Origin: Bacteroidales bacterium
GTDB lineage: Bacteria > Bacteroidota > Bacteroidia > Bacteroidales > VadinHA17
Assembly (NCBI GenBank): GCA_015486475.1
Contig: WFRO01000126.1
Location: forward strand, 1-35,491
Direction of reading: 5' to 3'
Length of the DNA: 35,491 nucleotides
The notes beneath the pieces were generated by a model. That model made no database searches, was not told where the DNA came from, and saw nothing but the letters and a program-made list of their open reading frames with translations. A program made the translations under genes and the position numbers. Shown here piece by piece: positions 24,366 to 34,000 of the stretch (within the stretch, counting starts at the first letter, position 1; each line of letters starts with the position of its first letter).

Positions 24366-24395
24366 AAAAATCTCGGGAAATTTCCGCCTCCCGGG
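24366..24395 (-). terminator. probable terminator after the PD40-PKD gene
   Basis: CTCGGGA (24372-24378) pairs with TCCCGGG (24389-24395) with one G-T wobble and a 10-base loop. On the minus strand five T residues follow almost at once (complement of 24366-24370). It lies about 80-110 bases past the stop of the 24474-25877 gene. Confidence 0.5.
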
Positions 24396-24473
24396 ACATG
24401 TTACGTTGTACGAAGAAACGATGAGAAAGTTTGCACGCCGGGCTCCCTCAGCATACGGTGAAAGAGATCCCGT

Positions 24474-25877
24474 TCAGTCCCCTTTGTATACCGCAATTTC
24501 AAGATAAACACACTTGTCCACAGTATTGCCTGTGGTGGTAAGCCCTCTCACCAGCAGCCGCACCATATAGATGCCGGGAGTATGGTAAACGGTTTTTATC
24601 TCCACGCCCTGGTCCAGGTTGCCGTTGCCCAAATCCCAGTAATACTCCTGGGGCTGGAAGCCCGGGATGTTCGTCTCTGCCCCGCTGAGGGTGATCGTAT
24701 CCCCGATCACACAACTGTCGGGAGACGTGATCGTGGGATCCTGCTGCTCCACCACCTCCACCATGTAAGAAGCCACCGACTCGCGGGCCTGTTTGGTGAT
24801 CTTGTCTACCACGCTCAGCCGGGCAATGTATTTCCCCGGGGCATCATAACAGTGCTCCACCTCATGGCCATAGCCGCTCTGGCCATCCCCGAAATCCCAT
24901 TTGTACAGGATGGGGATCGTGTCGGTACCCTTGCTCTGGGTCTCGTAAAAAAGGAAACAGTTCACCGGCTCTTCCACAGGCCGGCAGCCCTTCATCTCCG
25001 GCAGCAGGGAAGTAAAGAGAAATATGTTGTCATTGCCTCTTCTCGACGAACTGAACAGCCCGGCATGCATGGTGGTGTCGATGATATAGGCATAGTCGTC
25101 GGCAGGGGAGTTGAACGGGACATCCAGATGCACCGGATCGATCCACTCACCGTCCACAAAAGCCGTAAAATAGATATCCAGTTTTCCCAGCGTGCCGGGA
25201 CGGTCGGAAGCAAAGAAAAGCCGCCCGGAAGGATGATAATAAGGAAACAGGTCCCGCCCGGCACTGTTGACCCTGGAACCCATGTTCTTCGGCTGCGACC
25301 ATTTTCCACCCACACGGTAGCAGACATACAGGTCGGACATACCCGACCCGCCCGGTTTGTCAGAGGCAAAGAACAACATCTTCCCGTCAGCGCTTACTGC
25401 CGGATGGCCTGTGTTGTAAGCAGGATCATTGTATGCAAATGGCTGTACCTGCCCCCACTGCCCGTTCTGGTATTTCACCAGATAGATGCCTGTAGGATTG
25501 GCCTGCTTCCTGTTTTTCTTGTCCAGGAGCTGGTTACGCGTAAAATAGAGGGTCTGGTCCTTAAAATCATAGCTCATAGGACCGTCATTCACAAAGCTGT
25601 TGATCCCCTTGAGCTTTACCGGCCGTCCGTAATGAACGCTGTCCTTGCGTTCCACAAAATAGATATTGGTAGTACGCCCCCCGCTGGTCATACGGTAATC
25701 CTTGAACACATCCCCCAGCCTGTCGGAAGTGAAAAGGATCCCCCCCTCGAAGAATGCAGGAGCATAATCATTGGCCGAGCCCATGCTGAACGGGGCCACC
25801 CTGATCTCCCAGAGCGACTGGGCCCGCAGACCCGTCAACGGTACCAGAAAAAACAATATGAACAGGATCTTTCTCAC
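24474..25877 (-). CDS. PD40 beta-propeller protein with two PKD domains
   Basis: 467 residues from a GTG start. A signal peptide (MRKILFILFFLVPLTGLRAQ) is followed by a PD40/WD40-like propeller (about 30-280: ILFTSDRLGD, LFFASDKPGGSGMSDLYV, LFFASDRPGTLGKLDIYF). Two PKD domains follow (about 310-385, YKWDFGDGQSGYG; about 395-465, YYWDLGNGN). The propeller resembles that of PorE-type T9SS envelope proteins, which carry a C-terminal OmpA-like peptidoglycan-binding domain. None is present here, and the protein simply ends after PKD 2. It begins 3 bases after the PorP/SprF gene, so the two are cotranscribed. A role as a periplasmic or surface partner of that T9SS module is inferred from context. 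Confidence 0.85.
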   Translation of the reverse strand: MRKILFILFFLVPLTGLRAQSLWEIRVAPFSMGSANDYAPAFFEGGILFTSDRLGDVFKDYRMTSGGRTTNIYFVERKDSVHYGRPVKLKGINSFVNDGPMSYDFKDQTLYFTRNQLLDKKNRKQANPTGIYLVKYQNGQWGQVQPFAYNDPAYNTGHPAVSADGKMLFFASDKPGGSGMSDLYVCYRVGGKWSQPKNMGSRVNSAGRDLFPYYHPSGRLFFASDRPGTLGKLDIYFTAFVDGEWIDPVHLDVPFNSPADDYAYIIDTTMHAGLFSSSRRGNDNIFLFTSLLPEMKGCRPVEEPVNCFLFYETQSKGTDTIPILYKWDFGDGQSGYGHEVEHCYDAPGKYIARLSVVDKITKQARESVASYMVEVVEQQDPTITSPDSCVIGDTITLSGAETNIPGFQPQEYYWDLGNGNLDQGVEIKTVYHTPGIYMVRLLVRGLTTTGNTVDKCVYLEIAVYKGD

Positions 25878-25880
25878 TTT

Positions 25881-26807
25881 TTAAAAATATCGGGGGTTGA
25901 CAGCCTTTATGATATGTACCGGTTCAAAACGTATATAGATCTCGTGCGTCCCTCCCAGCATCGTTCCGTAGGCCCCCAGGGAATGATCGTACGAATAGCC
26001 GATCATCAGCTGGGGCATGACCTGCAACTCGATGATTCCTACTACCTGATCGGCGATGTTCTCCCCGCCCATGCGGTACGAAGCGCCCAGCCAGATACGG
26101 TCTTCAAAGAAAAGGAACATAGAGTTAAGATCGATCCGGAAATCCTTTTCCTGTCCAAAATATTGCAGCAGGACCGACGGTTTCCATTTCACCCCTCCCT
26201 TTCCGATCATCGCCCCTGAGGTCAGCATATACCGGTAATCAGCAGGGCTGAACGAACTACTCGTACCGGTGGAGGTGGTATCTGAGAGACCGTAGGTCAC
26301 CATTTGCGGCATGGAAAGGCCCACATAGAAACGGGGCGTATAATAATAGAGCCCAAACCCAAAGTTCGGCTGAAAGACCGAGTTGTTCACGAACACGGGA
26401 TCGGCAGGATCAAAATACAACTGGTTATAATTCTCTTTCTTCTGTTCTGCTGTCACCCTCAGCCCGAAGGACAGCACGGAATTCTTGCTCAACATGATAC
26501 GGTATGCATAATCGAACGATCCGTACAGGGACTGATAGGCGCCCACTTTCTGGTTCCCGATGATCCCTCCCAGGGCGATCCTGTCATTTTTCAGGGGAGA
26601 GTGGACGCTCAGCAGCTGATGGGTAGGAGCGCCGGGAAAAGAGGACCAGGTCTTGACATAACTGCCGGAGAGACTGAAGATATCCCGGCTGCCGGCATAG
26701 GCGGGATTGATCACCAGCCCGTTGACCATGTACTGGCTGTACTGCCCCCGCACAGGCAGCAGCGCCAGGACCATCAGAAATAATATGCCGGTAACTGTTT
26801 TTTTCAT
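25881..26807 (-). CDS. PorP/SprF family type IX secretion membrane protein
   Basis: 308 residues. A signal peptide (about 1-20) is followed by the diagnostic PorP/SprF start QYSQYMVNGLVINPAYAG, SHSPLK-like HSPLKNDRIALGGIIGNQKVG, and amphipathic barrel strands to the end (GGTHEIYIRFEP). These outer-membrane proteins are needed for secretion of, and attachment of, specific T9SS type-B cargo, as SprF is for SprB. The ATG overlaps the stop of the upstream giant gene (ATGA), which matches the usual cargo-then-PorP gene order. It is very probably the dedicated partner of that cargo. Confidence 0.93.
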   Translation of the reverse strand: MKKTVTGILFLMVLALLPVRGQYSQYMVNGLVINPAYAGSRDIFSLSGSYVKTWSSFPGAPTHQLLSVHSPLKNDRIALGGIIGNQKVGAYQSLYGSFDYAYRIMLSKNSVLSFGLRVTAEQKKENYNQLYFDPADPVFVNNSVFQPNFGFGLYYYTPRFYVGLSMPQMVTYGLSDTTSTGTSSSFSPADYRYMLTSGAMIGKGGVKWKPSVLLQYFGQEKDFRIDLNSMFLFFEDRIWLGASYRMGGENIADQVVGIIELQVMPQLMIGYSYDHSLGAYGTMLGGTHEIYIRFEPVHIIKAVNPRYF

Positions 26808-29800
26808 TTGGTTGGACTGCGTTTGATCACAATGAATCCTTTCAGGGTCTGCTGTATGTCGCCTTTCATCTCGAGGATGTAATAATAAGTGCCGTCGGCC
26901 AGGGGCTCGTCGTCATTGTTCACGCCGTTCCAGCCGTCGACGGTCTGTGCATTGTCGGCATGCATGAAGTTATCCGTCCGGAACACCACCGTACCATGCG
27001 CATCGAAGATCACCAGCGTATTGGCAACGTTCTCGGCACCAGGTACGACCATAAAGTCGTTGATGCCGTCGTTATTGGGTGAGATACCGTAATTATGGGC
27101 CCCGAAATCGGGCACCGTCACCTTCACCTCGTCATATTTCACCAGGCAGGTACCGTTGGCCACCTCCACGCGGAAGAGATTCTCTCCCACCGGCAGGGAC
27201 GAGACATGGATCATCTCACTGTTCACATTGTCTATGACCGCCGACGAGGTGGTCGACCAGGTGAGGGTCCCCACGCGGGGTTCCTGCCACACAGCCTGCA
27301 GGTCTACCTCGGAGGTGCCCGGCTCCAGGGTGGTGTCAGCGCCTGTCGTCACGTCGCCGGGTTCCTGCCAGAAGGTGAGATCAATGGCATCTGTGGCAGC
27401 GGGACATACTCCGTTGGTCACCTGCCAGGTGAGCTGGTACGACCCCTCCGTTGTGGCTGTGACGGTGGCCCGGGCATCAGTGGTATCGGAAAGGCTTAGT
27501 GAGGCAGGGACGGTCCACAATGTCTGACCAAAAGAGGGTGTAACCCCCTGCAGCGTATAGGTCAGCCCGCATACCTCGGCATCTTCTCCCGCATCGGCCA
27601 CAGGCATGCCGTCTGCCTGTACGAGCGCCTGTCCCGTCAGGGAGGCCGGCAGGGCTTTACATCCCTGCGCATCTGTCAGCGAGGTAAGCACATAAGTGTA
27701 TTGCTGCTGGGCCTGCTGTGTCTCCGGCGTGACCGTCACCCCCACAGGGGTGGTCACCGTGATATCGGCAGTGCCCTGCCCCCCCTGACCATCCTCATAC
27801 ACCAGAGACCAGGGACCGTTGGCCCCCGTGACCTGCACCGTCAGATCGACAGCGCTGCCCGAACAAACGGTCGTATCAAGCGCCGAAAGCAGGGCGGATG
27901 GCAAAGGATAGATCCCTATGTGTACGACATTGGCCGTATCACGGCAGGTGGCAGCAGGACCGCTCGTGACAACACGCCGGTAATAAACGGGGTTGCTTAA
28001 CGCCGGGGACTGGTAATCCTCGTCAGCGCTTGCCCCCGCAGCATCATTCCACACGCTCCCGTCGCTGCTCTCCTGCCACAGATAAACATAGCTGCCGTCG
28101 CCACCGGTGGGAACGGAAGCATCCACCAGCGTCGAATCGTTCTCGCAGACAGAATAGTCGGCCGGCAGCAGGTTGTTGCCCAGGGCCGGCAGCACCGTGA
28201 AGATGATCGTATCGCTCACCACACTGCACATGCCCGAAGTGACCTGCCGACGGAACAGCGTGGTAGCCGCCAGAGGCAAGGACTGGTAGCTCTCTGCCGT
28301 CCCTCCCGTAGATGCCCAGGAGGTGCCGTTATCATCACTGCTCTGCCAGTCATAAGCATAGGTGCCGTCACCGCCCGTGATCGCTCCCGCCGGCACCAGC
28401 CGGTTTACCGGCACGCCGGCACACACGGTCGTATCCCGTCCGCCGGAAAGGGTCTGAATGTCATAATTCCGTATCGCAGGATCCACCGTGATCTTCACCA
28501 TTGCCGAAGTGTCCCGGCAGACGTTCGAGGAGACCACCCGATGGTAATAGACCGTGTCTGCCAGCGCCGGCGGCGCATAGCCGATCTCCGTATGGGTGCC
28601 GGTGGCCGGCAAAAATGTCATCCCGTCGGGGCTCTCCTCCCAGGTATAGGCATAGGTGCCATCCCCGCCTCCCGGCGCATCGCCGGTGAGAGGTACCGGT
28701 ACCACGCCTTCACAGATGTGCTGGTCGGCAGCTATATTATTGTTGGTGATCGCCGGATACTGTGTCAGCAGCACACCGTTGCTGGTATCGGTACAGGTGT
28801 TGTTCAAACCCGAATAAACCACCCTCCGGAAATGCGCCTGCCCCGGGAAAAGCGAAGAGGCCGTATCCGGCTGATAGGTCGCACCGGTATTGGGCCCGTA
28901 GCCTCCGTTCCAGGTGCTCCCGTCCGGGGATTCGATCCAGACATAATTGTAAACGCCATCACCTCCCGTGGGAGGGGTGCCTGTCAGCTGTGCAAAGGTA
29001 TCCCCCTGACAGATGGTCTGGCCGGCCCCCACGGCGTTGTTGCCAATGACCGGTAACACTGTGATGGTAGTGGTATCACTGATGCTGGCACATTTGCCGG
29101 AAAAGACCATCCGCCGGTAATATACCGTATCGTTCAGCACGGGAGGCTGGAAAGAAGCCTGGTCGTTGATCCCTGTTGCCGGAGCAAAGCTGATGCCGTC
29201 GGTGCTCTCCTCCCAGACATAGGCATAGGTACCGTCGCCGCCGATGGGCGAGGCAAAGGCCGCATGGAGGGGCGGAGGCTGCTGCCCGGCACAGATCACC
29301 GTATCGAACTGCAGGCGGTTCTGTTGGATCTCCGGCTGCACGACAATGGTGAGCGCCTTGCTTACATCCGTGATGGTGGATGGGGAATTATCGGTGACGA
29401 TCCTGCGGTAATACGTCGTATCGAACAGGGCAACCCCCAGGTTCAGGTCTTTGCCCGTCTCGCCTGAAAGGGTCGACCAGTTCACCTTGTCCGTGCTCAT
29501 CTCCCACTGGAAGTTATAGCCGGGTATACCTCCTTTGGGATCGGAGCCCAGCAGACGGGGAACGATCTCCCCTTCGCAGATCGTATCGGCATATTCGCCG
29601 GTACGGCTGGAAAAGATGGAGTTAAAAAGGAAGCCGGTGAGTATGGTCTTCAGGTTTTGGGCTACATGCCCCAGATCGCCGGGCCCGCCGGAGTAAAGGA
29701 TCACGTCACATCCTCCGGATCCTGATCCGCCGCTGCCACCGCCTGTGAGGGTTGTCAGGTTGCCCGGCTGGCTGGCATGGCTGTCCCAGATGATGCCGCC

Positions 29801-30991
29801 GCCACCACCGCCACCAGGGCCGCTGCAGTCGGTACCGTTGGTACTACCGCCGCTGCCTCCCTGCACCGAGGCGGTTACACCGTTCTTAAAGGAATGCACT
29901 TCCAGCAGTATCATGCCTCCGGCGCCGCCCCCGCCTCCGGCAGCCGTAGCCATAGCCGTTACGCTCTCACCGTCGGCCCGTATGACATGCCCGTTGCCCG
30001 TGAGGGTGTCCGCCATGATGATCACCAGACCGCCGCCGCTGCCGCCGGCAGTAGCCGTCAGCCCTCCCGACTGGGTGCCGGAGCCACCGCCGCTGCCCAG
30101 GAATATGCGGTTGTCAGCAAACCAGGAGTTGATACCCGACTCCAGGTTCTGGCCCCCTTTGCCGGCCACATCCCCTGGCGTGGTACAGGAGGACGACTCA
30201 ATACCTCCATCGCCGCCGGAACCATAGAACGAGCCGCCGCCACCGCCGGAATGCTTGGCGTTGCCGCCACCGCCGGCAGTGAACAAACGTCCGCGTCCTT
30301 CGATATACTCCGGCGCCACCGGATGCCGCGGATCACCCGACAGCTTGACAAAAGAGGCGATCCCTTCTCCCTTGTAGCCGGCACTGTCGGAGGTGCCGTG
30401 AAAATAATAATTGCTGAAGGCAGTGTCGTTTTCCGAACAATCACCGTTGCCATCCACCATCTGCCCGCCGGCAAAACCTTTGCCTGAAACGTCAATGTCG
30501 GCATCGAAGGTGAGGGTGTTCCCCACCAGCAGGGCCACCACACCGCCGGTGCCGGCAGCGCTGTCCCAGGGAGGGCAGGTCACTTGTCCCGTGACCCTCG
30601 CATTGGAGTATCCCGGCACACGCACCAGCTGTACATAAGCATCCGGCTCATAACCGACAGATAGATCGGCGCTAAAAACGATCTGGTTACCAGGAAGAAC
30701 CGTATCAATGAGGATAAACTCGTATTTACCGGCCTGGTTGATATCGTCCACCAGCCCGAAACTACTGCTGTTACTGGGGTTGATGCTCACCCCTTTCATC
30801 TGGATGATCAGGGTGGTGTCCCTGGGATGGAAGGCGGAAGCATCGCTGACGGTGATCCTGTCGGTACCGTCAATGGAGAGGACTTTGGTATATTGGTTGA
30901 TCACCCCCGATATGTTCACCTGGGAATATCCCGTTACAACATACGAGAGCATGAGCACCACTATGACAAAAAGACGTCTCCTTTTCTCCAC
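26804..30991 (-). CDS. giant secreted protein with T9SS type-B (gliding-motility) C-terminal domain
   Basis: About 1395 residues from GTG 30991, which gives a compact signal peptide (MEKRRRLFVIVVLMLSYVV, ending GYSQ). An in-frame TTG at 31042 would add 17 residues. The mature protein has an N-terminal beta domain, then a long glycine-rich region (encoded by about 29.69-30.56 kb) with many GGGGG and GGSGG runs. Six Ig-like repeats of about 90-98 residues follow, with a GDGTYAYxWEES core and a YYRRVV end (about 27.9-29.6 kb). A further Ig-like part and the C-terminal sorting domain complete it (last ~100 residues: ISPNNDGINDFMVVPG, DGWNG, LADGTYYYILEM). Such proteins are surface adhesins or motility cargo. 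The stop overlaps the PorP/SprF start. Confidence 0.9.
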   Translation of the reverse strand: MEKRRRLFVIVVLMLSYVVTGYSQVNISGVINQYTKVLSIDGTDRITVSDASAFHPRDTTLIIQMKGVSINPSNSSSFGLVDDINQAGKYEFILIDTVLPGNQIVFSADLSVGYEPDAYVQLVRVPGYSNARVTGQVTCPPWDSAAGTGGVVALLVGNTLTFDADIDVSGKGFAGGQMVDGNGDCSENDTAFSNYYFHGTSDSAGYKGEGIASFVKLSGDPRHPVAPEYIEGRGRLFTAGGGGNAKHSGGGGGSFYGSGGDGGIESSSCTTPGDVAGKGGQNLESGINSWFADNRIFLGSGGGSGTQSGGLTATAGGSGGGLVIIMADTLTGNGHVIRADGESVTAMATAAGGGGGAGGMILLEVHSFKNGVTASVQGGSGGSTNGTDCSGPGGGGGGGIIWDSHASQPGNLTTLTGGGSGGSGSGGCDVILYSGGPGDLGHVAQNLKTILTGFLFNSIFSSRTGEYADTICEGEIVPRLLGSDPKGGIPGYNFQWEMSTDKVNWSTLSGETGKDLNLGVALFDTTYYRRIVTDNSPSTITDVSKALTIVVQPEIQQNRLQFDTVICAGQQPPPLHAAFASPIGGDGTYAYVWEESTDGISFAPATGINDQASFQPPVLNDTVYYRRMVFSGKCASISDTTTITVLPVIGNNAVGAGQTICQGDTFAQLTGTPPTGGDGVYNYVWIESPDGSTWNGGYGPNTGATYQPDTASSLFPGQAHFRRVVYSGLNNTCTDTSNGVLLTQYPAITNNNIAADQHICEGVVPVPLTGDAPGGGDGTYAYTWEESPDGMTFLPATGTHTEIGYAPPALADTVYYHRVVSSNVCRDTSAMVKITVDPAIRNYDIQTLSGGRDTTVCAGVPVNRLVPAGAITGGDGTYAYDWQSSDDNGTSWASTGGTAESYQSLPLAATTLFRRQVTSGMCSVVSDTIIFTVLPALGNNLLPADYSVCENDSTLVDASVPTGGDGSYVYLWQESSDGSVWNDAAGASADEDYQSPALSNPVYYRRVVTSGPAATCRDTANVVHIGIYPLPSALLSALDTTVCSGSAVDLTVQVTGANGPWSLVYEDGQGGQGTADITVTTPVGVTVTPETQQAQQQYTYVLTSLTDAQGCKALPASLTGQALVQADGMPVADAGEDAEVCGLTYTLQGVTPSFGQTLWTVPASLSLSDTTDARATVTATTEGSYQLTWQVTNGVCPAATDAIDLTFWQEPGDVTTGADTTLEPGTSEVDLQAVWQEPRVGTLTWSTTSSAVIDNVNSEMIHVSSLPVGENLFRVEVANGTCLVKYDEVKVTVPDFGAHNYGISPNNDGINDFMVVPGAENVANTLVIFDAHGTVVFRTDNFMHADNAQTVDGWNGVNNDDEPLADGTYYYILEMKGDIQQTLKGFIVIKRSPTK

Positions 30992-31060
30992 CTGCAAAGG
31001 TTTTGTAATAAGCAAAAATAATGAAATACTCCGTTCTACCAACGTCCTTTACCTGAAAAA

Positions 31061-34000
31061 TCAATCATGCCCCCGCATGTAGAGAAAAAGTTCCACCACA
31101 AAAGTGGTACCCTCCCCTTCTTTTGTCTCGTACCAGACCCGCCCGCCGGCATCTTCGACGATCTTTTTGACGATCGCCAGCCCCATGCCCATGCCGCTGG
31201 AACGGGTGGTGAAGTTGGGCTCAAAAAGCCGTTCGCCGATCTCTTCGGGGATGCCCTCACCGTTGTCCCGCACATACACCCGCACAACCTTCCCTCCCTC
31301 CGGGAAACGGAAGAACACCTCGATCCGGCCATCCTGTCTGCCGGCAATTGCCTGCGTGGCGTTCTTGATCAGGTTGGTAAAGACGCTCTCAAGCAGGTCC
31401 TTGTCAGCAAAGACCCACACCTCTTCCTTGTCCGGCAACTGCAGGTCGAAGGTGATATCATGCTGGGCCCGGAAAAGATAGATGATATCCTGCAACAGCT
31501 TCACCAGCCCTACCGGCTCGTTCTTCATCTTCGGCAGACGGGCAAAGTTGGAGAAAGCGGAGGCGATGGCTGAAAGACGGTCGATCTGCTCGATGAGCGT
31601 GCCGGTAAGCCTTTCGAACATCTCGTCAAAATCCTCTCTGTTCTCCTTACGGGCCCGCTGCAACTGCTGTACACTGAGCTTCATGGGGGTGAGCGGGTTC
31701 TTGATCTCGTGCGCCACCTGCTTGGCCATCTCCCGCCAGGCCGTCTCCCGCTCGGAACGGGCCAGCAATTCCACATTGCGGGCCAGCTCGTCGATCATCC
31801 TGTTGTAAGCATCCACCAGACTGCCGATCTCATCCTTTTCCTTGTACACGATATGCTCATAGTCCCTGCCCAGCCGGAAACGCCCGATCTTCTCGCGGAT
31901 GATGCCCAGCGGCGTGGTGATCTTGTCGGAGATGATCACCGCCAGAACGATGGTCAGCAGGATCAGCACCACCATGTAATTGATGATCCCCACGATCATG
32001 TTCGAGATCTCCCGTGTCAGCACATACTGCTTGGTAAAATACGGCAGGTTCAGGTAGGCGAGCAGATGCCCCTGGTTGTTCAGGAAAGGCATGTAGGCCG
32101 AGAGATATTCCAGATCACCCAGCGACTCTTTGTGGATGAACTCCGACTCCTGCAGCACCGACATGTGATAGAAAGCCTCCTCGTTCATCCTGTTGCCGGC
32201 CAGCTTTTCCTCAAAGACCTCGGGACGCGAGGTGGCCAGCAGGATCCCCGAAGGATCATAGAGGTTGATGTCCGAGTAAAAGACATTCGAGAATTTGACC
32301 AGCAGATCGTTCAGCGAAGGATACCCCGGCGAGCTCCACTCCCTGTCCAGCCTGCTCTCATAGCTCAGTTTGTGCTCCATCTCCACATACACGCTCAGGA
32401 TCTTCTCCGAGAGATTCTTGTAATGGTTGGTCCGGAACTGGCGCACGTTGTAAACGATCGAAAATGCGCCGATCAGCAGCAGGGTGAATAACAACAGCGA
32501 AATACTCAGCAACATGATCTTCTGTTTCAGGAGCACAGGCCGCAGGTGGATCCGCACCCTGAAAAGGCTGCGGCTGAACACGATCAGATACAACAGAAAA
32601 AAGAAGATGAAGAAATAGGAGAAAGAGACCAGGTAATCCCTGAAATGCCGTACAGGCAGGCTCAGCACCACCACCACGGGGCTGTTCTCATGGTAGATGA
32701 GATGGGAATAGCCGTTCTCCTGAAAAAAGGTGAAATCACCCTTGCAGCGACGGAGGAAAGAAGCATCGGTGAGGGGATAGGAATAAGGCCCGTTCTGGGC
32801 TACCAGGCGGCCCCCGTAATATTTGGCATAGGAATAGGGAGAGGGCATCATCTCCCGCGAGGTGGTCTCATCCAGCAGCAGTTCGGGATACCCCAACTGC
32901 TCATACAAAAGCCGTGAATCGAGTTGAATGTACAGACCGTTGGTGTCGCCCTCCACGGACGAAGGATAGTAGAAAGCTCCGAAATAGGTGATCTGGCCGT
33001 TCTGATAATCCAGATAAAAGAAGCTGCTGTCTCGCAGGGGGGTGCCTATTTCACGGGTAAGAAGGTGGAAAAAACCGGAGCAGGATTCCTCTTTTTCATC
33101 ATTGACCATGATCACATCCCGCGGATTGCACAGGTACACGGAGAGATCATACTTGTTCCAGTATCCTTTGAAATATTTCAGGGTAAGATAAGTCCGGACA
33201 TCATCCACGTCGCGGGAGGAGAAAGCGCTTTTCCGCATGATGTAGTGCAGCTCGGGATCCCTGCTGATCCTGTCACTGATATCGTCGATCATGAGCTCCG
33301 CCACGGGGTCGTGCTCGGCACCCAGGCTCACCGCCAGCACTTTCATATTCTCTTTCTCTTTCTCGAACGACTGATCCAGCACGAACCAGGCAGCAAAAAG
33401 CCCCGTAAAAAAAGCGGTCAGGATCAGCCCGGCATAAAGGGACCGCTGGCGCGACCAGAGCGCTATGACAAAAAGGATGAAAACGATCAGTCCGAGCCAT
33501 CGCACATGATATCCCAGCAGGAAACGGGACAGCGCAATAGAGAGCAGCGCCGCGGCCAGCATTACCCCCACCAGTTGTGCCGAGGGACGCCCCGCCACCT
33601 GCAGCACCTTGTCCGTGAGCAGCAGAAAAGACATCATCAGCATGCCCAGCGACAGAAAACCGGCCACCGACTGGGGGGTGACGTTCAGGATGCGGAAAGG
33701 CTCGAAACTGATGCTCGAGTTCATGATCAGATAATACATCACCTCCACCAGGGAAAGAAAAAAGAAAGAGGTAGCCAGCGATCCGCCGAACACCCTAAGC
33801 AGCGTGGTTCGTCTCTCTCCTTTTACCCGGTGCGGAACGATGAGCCAGTACAGATAACTCAGGGAAAAAGCGAACAGGGAGATGACAAAGAGGACCCCCA
33901 GCGAAGGGATCAGGTCGGAGATGGCAAAATAATAAGGTGAGAAAAGAGGCAGGGAGAAGACCGACCGCGGGAGCTCATACTTTATCATCAAAACGTATAT

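Noticed and set aside
24582..26219. A 545-codon plus-strand frame opposite the PD40-PKD and PorP/SprF genes
   Set aside because: Antisense to two recognised T9SS-type genes, with a His/Arg/Pro-rich composition typical of shadow frames.
29690..30560. GC-rich triplet-like repetition that could be read as a microsatellite or repeat array
   Set aside because: It is in frame and encodes the glycine-rich region of the secreted giant protein, so coding explains it.
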